Source of the DNA: an uncultured Eubacteriales bacterium
GTDB taxonomy: Bacteria > Bacillota > Clostridia > Christensenellales > CAG-917
Length of the DNA: 9,136 nucleotides
Direction of reading: 5' to 3'
NCBI GenBank assembly: GCA_900550855.1
Contig: URTQ01000056.1
Location: 1 to 9,136 of the forward strand
A model generated the notes under the pieces. It did no database searches and was not told the DNA's origin. It saw nothing but the letters and a program-made list of their open reading frames with translations. Position numbers and translations under genes: made by a program. How positions within the stretch are numbered: position 1 is the first letter of the stretch; the number at the start of each line of letters is the position of its first letter. Below, one piece after another: positions 1 to 4,608 of the stretch.

Positions 1-13
1 AGTGGCTCTGGAA

Positions 14-45
14 AATTAATAATTAATAATGAATAATTAATAATT
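14..45. repeat. Heptanucleotide tandem repeat (AATTAAT, about 4.6 copies)
   Basis: The unit AATTAAT repeats at exact 7-base period: copies start at 14, 21, 28 and 35, with a partial copy AATT at 42-45. Only one base departs from the unit (the third copy reads AATGAAT). It is pure A/T apart from that G and lies in non-coding DNA beside a GC-rich hairpin. Short tandem repeats of this kind are common slippage-prone intergenic tracts; no function can be read from it. Confidence 0.85.
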
Positions 46-47
46 GA

Positions 48-67
48 GGGTGGGTTGCACCCACACC
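48..67. repeat. GC-rich inverted repeat (hairpin)
   Basis: GTGGGT (50-55) and ACCCAC (59-64) form a perfect 6-bp stem around a TGC loop. Two more G-C pairs (48-49 with 66-67) form if A65 is bulged. Read on the minus strand, the stem is followed by an AT-rich stretch with no clean T-run, so it could be a weak minus-strand terminator or part of a dispersed intergenic repeat. I cannot choose between these from one copy. Confidence 0.5.
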
Positions 68-68
68 C

Positions 69-210
69 GAATTTGAATTGAATAAAATTCGTCCGTTTGC
101 ATTAAAAAACAGGGGCATCCCCATCGCACGGCGCGCGGAATGACAGCATGAGTTGCATGTCGCTCGTTTTGAGAGCGCAGAGGGCGAAAGGGGAAAAGCG
201 ACAAATTGCG
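69..210. other. Non-coding stretch rich in small inverted repeats
   Basis: No credible gene lies between the left edge and the tRNA. The stretch holds a series of short hairpin-forming sequences: CGAATTT/AAATTCG (68-74 with 85-91), GGGG-CAT-CCCC (112-122), and CGCTC/GAGCG around a 7-base loop near 160-177. Short open frames here are on the minus strand, have no family resemblance and run into the tRNA or its terminator. The dense run of small hairpins suggests a dispersed repeat or a relic of structured RNA, but that is inference. Confidence 0.35.
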
Positions 211-246
211 AATAAAAGACAAAAGGCACCGCTTTGCGATGCCTTT
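211..246 (-). terminator. Rho-independent terminator of the tRNA-Thr gene
   Basis: Read on the minus strand, AAAGGCA-T-CGC pairs with GCG-G-TGCCTTT around an AAA loop, an 11-bp stem with one T-G wobble (222-246). It is followed by a T-rich tract (TTTTGTCTTTT, overlapping the stem end). On the plus strand the wobble becomes a C/A mismatch, so the element suits the minus strand. It starts 16 bases after the tRNA CCA end, where a terminator for that gene is expected. Confidence 0.8.
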
Positions 247-262
247 GTCAATTTGAGCAATT

Positions 263-338
263 TGGAGCTAGTGGCCGGATTCGGACCGGCGACCTGCTGA
301 TTACGAATCAGCTGCTCTACCTGCTGAGCCACACTAGC
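263..338 (-). tRNA. tRNA-Thr (anticodon CGU), CCA encoded
   Basis: Full cloverleaf on the minus strand. Acceptor GCTAGTG (332-338) pairs with CACTAGC (267-273), followed by discriminator T (266) and an encoded CCA (263-265). The D arm is GCTC/GAGC with an AGCAGGTA loop that keeps G18-G19. The anticodon arm is GCTGA/TCAGC with loop TTCGTAA, giving anticodon CGT, which reads the threonine codon ACG. The variable loop is AGGTC. The T arm is GCCGG/CCGGC with loop TCCGAAT. The T loop is odd: position 55, almost always U (pseudouridine), is C here. The gene appears to be a single-gene unit, with its own promoter at 359-387 and terminator at 211-246, and is divergent from the hrcA operon. Confidence 0.96.
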
Positions 339-358
339 AAATTCAGATTGCTTTTTGG

Positions 359-387
359 ATTATATCAAACTTAAAAAGAAAATGCAA
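359..387 (-). promoter_or_regulatory. Promoter of tRNA-Thr (extended -10)
   Basis: On the minus strand there is a perfect TATAAT (359-364) preceded by TG-n (TGATATAAT, an extended -10). A weak -35, TTGCAT, lies at 382-387 with 17-base spacing. The predicted start is near base 352, about 14 bases before the mature tRNA 5' end. A second identical TGATATAAT lies at 400-408 without a convincing -35 and may be a tandem promoter. Confidence 0.72.
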
Positions 388-408
388 TCTATTTTTCGCA
401 TTATATCA

Positions 409-758
409 AAAATTATTGGTTATAATTCAATCCTTACGCTCGCTAAAACTATATTGCTACGCTCGTATCGTCGTTTTGCAACTTTGATAAGTCTATATGC
501 AACTTCTGTTTGTATTGTTTAGGAATGCTCGTGCGACTTAATTTTTGCGCGCTTGCGCCGCCGATATGCTGTTTTTGCATATTCCGTGCGCAACGGTGAC
601 GACACGCTATACGCGCGTATTTAAGATGTATATACATTTTATTACTTATTTCAATCAATATAGTGTCCGCAAAAATCGGCGGGGCGCGAGATAGGCGAAT
701 CGACGTTGAAAAAATATAAAAAATAACAAAAAATGTAAAAAAATATGTGCTAAAAGTA
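409..758. other. Long non-coding region upstream of the hrcA operon
   Basis: No gene is supported here. The region mixes AT-rich DNA with GC-rich islands and several inverted repeats: ATATGC/GCATAT around a TGTTTTT loop (564-582), GCGC-GCTT-GCGC (547-558), two 12-bp palindromes (609-637), and a distant complementary pair CCGCCGAT (558-565) / ATCGGCGG (675-682). An octamer TACGCTCG occurs twice (435-442 and 458-465). The last 50 bases before the promoter are very A-rich on the plus strand, as an UP-like tract may be. I find no match to known structured RNAs that I can recognise by eye. Confidence 0.5.
609..637. repeat. Two adjacent perfect 12-bp palindromes
   Basis: ATACGCGCGTAT (609-620) and ATGTATATACAT (626-637) are each perfectly self-complementary. 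They are separated by five bases, so their centres lie 17 bases apart. They lie about 130-150 bases upstream of the hrcA promoter. Perfect palindromes of this length can be binding sites for dimeric regulators, but no known operator is recognised and chance occurrence is possible, especially for the second one. Confidence 0.6.
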
Positions 759-787
759 TTGACATTTAGCAAAAGAGGACATATACT
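759..787 (+). promoter_or_regulatory. Operon promoter for hrcA-grpE-dnaK-dnaJ (sigma-A type)
   Basis: A perfect -35 box TTGACA (759-764) and a good -10 box TATACT (782-787) are separated by exactly 17 bases. The expected start is near base 794, which falls inside the CIRCE-like operator at 789-815. This layout fits repression of a housekeeping promoter rather than a dedicated heat-shock sigma factor. It leaves a leader of about 45 bases before the hrcA start. Confidence 0.88.
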
Positions 788-788
788 G

Positions 789-815
789 TTAGCAATCAAA
801 GCGAAAGACTGCTAA
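789..815 (+). promoter_or_regulatory. CIRCE-like HrcA operator
   Basis: The site reads TTAGCAATC, then nine bases, then GACTGCTAA. This is the CIRCE architecture (TTAGCACTC-N9-GAGTGCTAA) with one change in each half-site. The half-sites still pair at eight of nine positions. It begins one base after the -10 box and covers the predicted transcription start, so bound HrcA should block RNA polymerase. With hrcA as first gene, this implies HrcA represses its own operon and is released on heat stress, as known for the family. In RNA the repeat could also form a 5' leader stem. Confidence 0.87.
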
Positions 816-838
816 AAGTCATAGCGAGGAAAGACGTT

Positions 839-1888
839 ATGGGAAAAGAGTTGACTGAAAGGAAAAAAAGAATATTGCACGCGTTGGTTGACCTGTATAT
901 ATCTACGGGACAACCCGTGTCCAGTTCGGATATTCAAAGCAAGTATTTGCCCGAAGTCAGTTCTGCGACCGTGAGGGCGGAACTCAGCGCGCTCGAAGCA
1001 CTCGGATATATCGAACAACCGCACACGTCGGCAGGACGCATACCGCTCAAAGACGCTTACAAGTTCTACGTCGAAAGCATAAGTTCGTTCGAGGGCAATA
1101 TGCTCACCGACCAAGAAACCGCACTCATTCGCGACAGATTTATGAACAAACTCGGAAAAATCCAAGATATGTCCATAGAGGCGGCGAAGATAATAAGCGA
1201 CGCGACGAATTACACGTCGTTCATCGTGGAAAAGAACGCGCAGGACGTCGTTATCGAGGAAATCAAACTCGTACCGCTCAAAAACGGCAAGGCGGTCGTG
1301 CTTATCGTCACGGACAGCGGTATGATTGCGGACAAGGCGATTGACATTCCCGAAGACGTGAGAGCGGAATATATCGACACGGCAACCAAAGTGCTGAACA
1401 AGGTTTTCCAAGGCAGAAACATCAAGGATATGGACAGATTCGACCTTGCGGAAATCGACGTCGAACTCAAAGGCTTCGAGGACATACTCGACGACGTGCT
1501 TGGAATACTTCGTATATACCTGTCCGAGCATAGCGACAGAAACGTATTCGTGGAAGGCGCGCTCAAAATGCTTGACTATCCCGAATACAACAACGTCGAG
1601 GACGCAAAGAACTTCCTCTCGGTTATATCCGACAAAGAGAACATCGGCGACTTGCTTTCGAGCGAAGACGGCTCAATCGAGTTCTCGGTGAGAATAGGCA
1701 AAGAGGAACGTGGCGTCGATAAATGCGCAATCATCACGGCTTCGTACAAAGTGGGCGACGAGGTGGTCGGCGAGGCGGGCGTTATAGGCCCTGAACGTAT
1801 GGACTACAAAAAGGTTATCGGCGTGCTCGATTGTATGAAGAAAACAATCGCGAGCGTGGTGAAAGACAAAAAGGATAACGAGGATTGA
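839..1888 (+). CDS. hrcA: Heat-inducible transcription repressor HrcA
   Basis: A 349-residue DNA-binding repressor of class I heat-shock operons; it binds CIRCE, and GroEL is known in the family to keep it active. Residues 1 to about 75 form the winged helix-turn-helix: the SSATVRAEL segment (41-49) matches the recognition helix and QPHTSAGRIP (60-69) is the family signature of the wing. The rest is the GAF-like and dimerisation part, including a late glycine-rich segment near VVGEAGVIGPERM. Length is normal (340-350). The ATG has a GAGGA ribosome-binding site (826-830) eight bases upstream. It is first in the operon and lies directly behind a CIRCE-like site, so it should regulate itself and all genes downstream. 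It ends one base before grpE, suggesting coupled translation. Confidence 0.97.
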   Translation: MGKELTERKKRILHALVDLYISTGQPVSSSDIQSKYLPEVSSATVRAELSALEALGYIEQPHTSAGRIPLKDAYKFYVESISSFEGNMLTDQETALIRDRFMNKLGKIQDMSIEAAKIISDATNYTSFIVEKNAQDVVIEEIKLVPLKNGKAVVLIVTDSGMIADKAIDIPEDVRAEYIDTATKVLNKVFQGRNIKDMDRFDLAEIDVELKGFEDILDDVLGILRIYLSEHSDRNVFVEGALKMLDYPEYNNVEDAKNFLSVISDKENIGDLLSSEDGSIEFSVRIGKEERGVDKCAIITASYKVGDEVVGEAGVIGPERMDYKKVIGVLDCMKKTIASVVKDKKDNED

Positions 1889-1889
1889 A

Positions 1890-2486
1890 ATGAAAAACAA
1901 AGATAAATACGAAAACAAAAACGAAAATAAAGCCGAAAGTCAAAACGACGAGCAAGTCGAAGCGGAAGTCAAAGAGGACGAGAAAAAGTCATTTGAGATA
2001 GAACGCGAGGGGCTTAGCGACGAGGAATACATCGCCGCACTCGAAGAAAAACTCGGACAGGCAATCGCAGAGGCTGAAACCTGCAAAGGTTTGACTCAAA
2101 GACTGCAAGCGGATTTCGACAACTATCGCAAGCGCAACAATTCCATTGCCGAAGATATGAAGCAACTCGGACAATCCATAGTGATTGAAAAGATGCTTTC
2201 CGTGCTTGACAACTGCGACCTTGCAAGAAAGTACGTCAAAGACGAAGCGGCTCTTACGGGATTCAATATGATGGAAAGTCAGATTCTCGGCGCGCTCGGC
2301 GGATTCGGACTCACAGAAGTCGACGCAATAGACAAAGACTTCGACGCAAAGTTTATGAGCGCGGTTGAAAGAGTCAAGGACGAACAGAAACAAGGCAAAG
2401 TGGTCGAAGTGCTTGCAAAAGGATATATGCTCGGAACGAAACTTCTAAGACCGGCAAGCGTAAAAGTCGGATACTGGGAAGAATGA
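1890..2486 (+). CDS. grpE: Nucleotide exchange factor GrpE
   Basis: A 198-residue co-chaperone that, as a dimer, releases ADP from DnaK so that ATP can rebind; acts in the cytoplasm. The first 45 residues are highly charged (Lys/Glu/Asn-rich) and probably disordered. A long helical coiled-coil follows to about residue 110, including the family signature QADFDNYRKR (73-82). The C-terminal beta domain ends with VVEVLAKGYMLGTKLLRPASVKV, split here as VVEVLAKGYML and GTKLLRPASVKV, matching the conserved GrpE ending that contacts DnaK. Length is typical. The start follows the hrcA stop by one base, with GAGGA (1880-1884) inside the end of hrcA as ribosome-binding site. A 125-base spacer with hairpins separates it from dnaK. 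Confidence 0.97.
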   Translation: MKNKDKYENKNENKAESQNDEQVEAEVKEDEKKSFEIEREGLSDEEYIAALEEKLGQAIAEAETCKGLTQRLQADFDNYRKRNNSIAEDMKQLGQSIVIEKMLSVLDNCDLARKYVKDEAALTGFNMMESQILGALGGFGLTEVDAIDKDFDAKFMSAVERVKDEQKQGKVVEVLAKGYMLGTKLLRPASVKVGYWEE

Positions 2487-2533
2487 GCAAAGAGTATAGA
2501 AGCAAAACAATAAACAATAAATAAACAAGAACA

Positions 2534-2552
2534 TTTCCGCAGTAATGCGAAA
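2534..2552 (+). other. Small hairpin in the grpE-dnaK spacer (GUAA loop)
   Basis: CGCA (2538-2541) pairs with TGCG (2546-2549) around GTAA, a GNRA-type tetraloop. TTT/AAA (2534-2536 with 2550-2552) extends the stem past a bulged C. It lacks a T-run, so it is not a terminator. It may stabilise or mark a processing point in the operon mRNA; the role is inferred. Confidence 0.4.
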
Positions 2553-2580
2553 ACATAAAATATAAAGAAAATAAGTTTTC

Positions 2581-2604
2581 TTCCCGTCAAAGCGGGAAAA
2601 GGAG
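2581..2604 (+). promoter_or_regulatory. Hairpin abutting a strong dnaK ribosome-binding site
   Basis: TTCCCG (2581-2586) pairs with CGGGAA (2593-2598) around a TCAAAG loop. One base later comes AGGAG (2600-2604), seven bases before the dnaK ATG. The hairpin leaves the Shine-Dalgarno free, so it may keep the start region open or protect the dnaK message from 5' decay. It has no T-run downstream. The ribosome-binding site is the strongest in the window, in keeping with DnaK being the most abundant product. Confidence 0.5.
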
Positions 2605-2611
2605 AAATAAT

Positions 2612-4453
2612 ATGGGAAAGATTATCGGTATTGACCTTGGTACGACAAACTCGTGCGTAGCAGTTATGGAAGGCGGTGAAGCGGTGGTTATCCCCAACGC
2701 CGAAGGTATGAGAACGACCCCGTCCGTCGTGGCGTTCACAAAGGACGGCGAAAGACTCGTCGGCGAAATCGCTAAACGTCAGGCGGTCGCAAACCCCGAA
2801 CATACCGTAAGTTCCATCAAGAGAGAGATGGGCTCGGATTATAAAGTTAAAATCGAAAACAAAGAATATACGCCGCAAGAAATCTCGGCAATGATTTTGA
2901 CCAAACTCAAAAACGACGCAGAGAAGTATCTCGGCGAAAAGGTTACGGAAGCGGTTATCACCGTTCCTGCATACTTCACGGACTCTCAACGTCAAGCAAC
3001 CAAAGACGCAGGTAAGATTGCGGGCTTGGAAGTGAAACGTATCATCAACGAGCCTACGGCGGCGGCACTCGCTTACGGCATCGATAAGGACGAGAACAAG
3101 AATCAGAAAGTCCTCATCTTCGACCTCGGCGGCGGCACGTTCGACGTTTCTATCCTCGAACTCGGCGACGGCGTATTCGAAGTTCTTGCAACGGCAGGTA
3201 ACAACCGTTTGGGCGGCGACGACTTCGATAAACGCATTATGGACTGGATCACGGGCGAGTTCAAGAAAGAACACGGCGTCGACCTCACCAAAGACAAGAT
3301 GGCAATGCAACGTATCAAAGAAGCCGCAGAAAAGGCAAAAATCGACTTGTCCGGCGTGACCAAAGCGAAGATTTCGCTTCCGTTCATCGCAATGGAAAAC
3401 GGCGTGCCTATGCATCTCGATATGGAACTTACCAGAGCAAAATTCGATTCGCTCACCGAAGATCTCGTCAAGGCAACGCAAGGTCCTATGCAACAAGCGC
3501 TTAAAGACGCAGGACTCAGTTACAACGACATCGCAAAGGTCATTATGGTCGGCGGTTCGACTCGTGTTCCCGCAGTGTACGAATCGGTTAAACGCATCAC
3601 CGGCAAAGACCCGTACAAGGGAATCAACCCCGACGAGTGCGTGGCTCTCGGCGCGGCAATTCAAGGCGGTGTTCTCGCAGGCGAAGTGAAAGATATGCTC
3701 TTGCTCGACGTCACACCGTTGTCGCTCGGCATCGAAACGCTCGGCGGCGTATGCACCAAACTTATCGACAGAAACACCACAATTCCTACGAGCAAATCGC
3801 AAGTGTTCAGCACGGCGGCAGATAACCAAACCGCAGTCGACATTCACGTTTTGCAAGGCGAAAGACAATTTGCTCGCGACAACAAGACGCTCGGCAGATT
3901 CGAACTCGTCGGTATCGCACCCGCACCGCGCGGAATCCCGCAAATCGAAGTCACATTCGACATCGACGCAAACGGTATCGTATCCGTCAAGGCTTGCGAT
4001 AAGGCTACGGGCAAATCTCAATCCATCACCATCACCGCGTCTTCCAACCTCACCGAAGCGGACATCGACGCCGCTGTCAAGGACGCAGAGAAGTACGCAG
4101 AGGAAGACAAGAAGCGTAGAGCGGTCGTGGACGCAAAGAACAACGCAGAACAACTTATCTTCGCTGTCGATAAATTCGTAAGCGAAAACGGCGAGAAACT
4201 CGAAGAAGCAGACAAGACGCAAGTCACCGAAGCGACGAAGACCGCAACCGAAGAACTTGCAAAAGCAGAGAGCGAAGACGACGTGAAAGCGGTTGTCGAA
4301 AAATTGACGAAAGTCACCGACCCCATCTTCACGAAGTTCTATCAACAAAACCCCGAAGCAGCGGCAGAAGCGGCAAAACAAGCGGGAATTAACCCCGAAG
4401 ACTTCCAAGGCGGCGCAAATCCGGACGGAGGCGTAGACGGAACGGTTGACTGA
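2612..4453 (+). CDS. dnaK: Molecular chaperone DnaK (Hsp70)
   Basis: A 613-residue ATP-driven chaperone that binds exposed hydrophobic segments of unfolded proteins, working with DnaJ and GrpE in the cytoplasm. The ATPase domain (1 to about 360) shows GIDLGTTNSC (6-15), catalytic Lys70, FDLGGGTFD (170-178) and IMVGGSTRVP. The hydrophobic interdomain linker DMLLLDV is at 361-367. The substrate-binding beta domain follows (TPLSLGIETLGG), then the helical lid. Compared with proteobacterial DnaK, about 23 residues are missing between Lys70 and the DLGGGT threonine (176 here, 199 in E. coli), a Gram-positive trait. The protein stops after VDGTVD, so the usual acidic C-terminal tail seen in many Bacillota homologues is absent. 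AGGAG precedes the ATG by seven bases. Expression should follow the HrcA-controlled promoter, as no CIRCE lies directly upstream. Confidence 0.98.
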   Translation: MGKIIGIDLGTTNSCVAVMEGGEAVVIPNAEGMRTTPSVVAFTKDGERLVGEIAKRQAVANPEHTVSSIKREMGSDYKVKIENKEYTPQEISAMILTKLKNDAEKYLGEKVTEAVITVPAYFTDSQRQATKDAGKIAGLEVKRIINEPTAAALAYGIDKDENKNQKVLIFDLGGGTFDVSILELGDGVFEVLATAGNNRLGGDDFDKRIMDWITGEFKKEHGVDLTKDKMAMQRIKEAAEKAKIDLSGVTKAKISLPFIAMENGVPMHLDMELTRAKFDSLTEDLVKATQGPMQQALKDAGLSYNDIAKVIMVGGSTRVPAVYESVKRITGKDPYKGINPDECVALGAAIQGGVLAGEVKDMLLLDVTPLSLGIETLGGVCTKLIDRNTTIPTSKSQVFSTAADNQTAVDIHVLQGERQFARDNKTLGRFELVGIAPAPRGIPQIEVTFDIDANGIVSVKACDKATGKSQSITITASSNLTEADIDAAVKDAEKYAEEDKKRRAVVDAKNNAEQLIFAVDKFVSENGEKLEEADKTQVTEATKTATEELAKAESEDDVKAVVEKLTKVTDPIFTKFYQQNPEAAAEAAKQAGINPEDFQGGANPDGGVDGTVD

Positions 4454-4479
4454 TATAGGTCAAAACAATAACGAATCGA

Positions 4480-4503
4480 GGCGCAACGGGCAACCGTTGC
4501 GCC
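4480..4503 (+). other. Perfect 10-bp hairpin with GCAA tetraloop between dnaK and dnaJ
   Basis: GGCGCAACGG (4480-4489) pairs perfectly with CCGTTGCGCC (4494-4503) around GCAA, a GNRA tetraloop. This should be a very stable RNA stem. It starts 27 bases after the dnaK stop. The following bases are AAGACG, not a T-run, so it is not a standard terminator. It fits a 3' stabiliser for dnaK mRNA or a processing or attenuation element lowering dnaJ output. That function is inferred from position and stability. Confidence 0.8.
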
Positions 4504-4521
4504 AAGACGTATAAAAGGAAA

Positions 4522-4546
4522 CTCGATATTATAAATAAATGTCGAG
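4522..4546 (+). other. Second hairpin in the dnaK-dnaJ spacer
   Basis: CTCGATATT (4522-4530) pairs with AATGTCGAG (4538-4546) through nine pairs, one of them T-G, around a 7-base AT loop. It lies 18 bases after the GNRA-capped stem. It is AT-rich near the loop and has no T-run after it, so it is not a terminator. With its neighbours it makes the spacer strongly structured. Confidence 0.55.
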
Positions 4547-4581
4547 ATAACGTGCAAATAGCACCCAAATACGAATAAAGG

Positions 4582-4597
4582 CAACCCGATAGGGTTG
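4582..4597 (+). promoter_or_regulatory. Hairpin just upstream of the dnaJ start
   Basis: CAACCC (4582-4587) pairs with GGGTTG (4592-4597) around GATA. The only purine-rich AGGG near dnaJ (4591-4594) is inside this hairpin, and its distance to the ATG (14 bases) is long. The nearer GAAGAA is a poor Shine-Dalgarno. The hairpin could therefore limit dnaJ translation at low temperature, like an RNA thermometer, but this is a hypothesis from sequence alone. Confidence 0.4.
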
Positions 4598-4608
4598 AAG
4601 AATAGATT

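Noticed and set aside
102..332. 76-residue minus-strand open frame beginning MAQQVEQLIRN
   Set aside because: It is the translation of the tRNA-Thr gene itself plus its terminator, a well-known false gene pattern over tRNAs.
2487..2611. Separate promoter or second CIRCE upstream of dnaK
   Set aside because: A TATAAA-like string exists near 2561, but no matching -35 box and no TTAGC...GCTAA dyad are present.
2279..4408. 709-codon minus-strand open frame opposite dnaK
   Set aside because: It mirrors the codon structure of dnaK and grpE; the Cys/Phe/Arg/Asp-rich peptide is typical of antisense shadows and has no domain resemblance.
4480..4503. Rho-independent terminator after dnaK
   Set aside because: The stem is very stable, but the bases after it are A/G-rich with no T-run, and dnaJ follows as an expected operon member.
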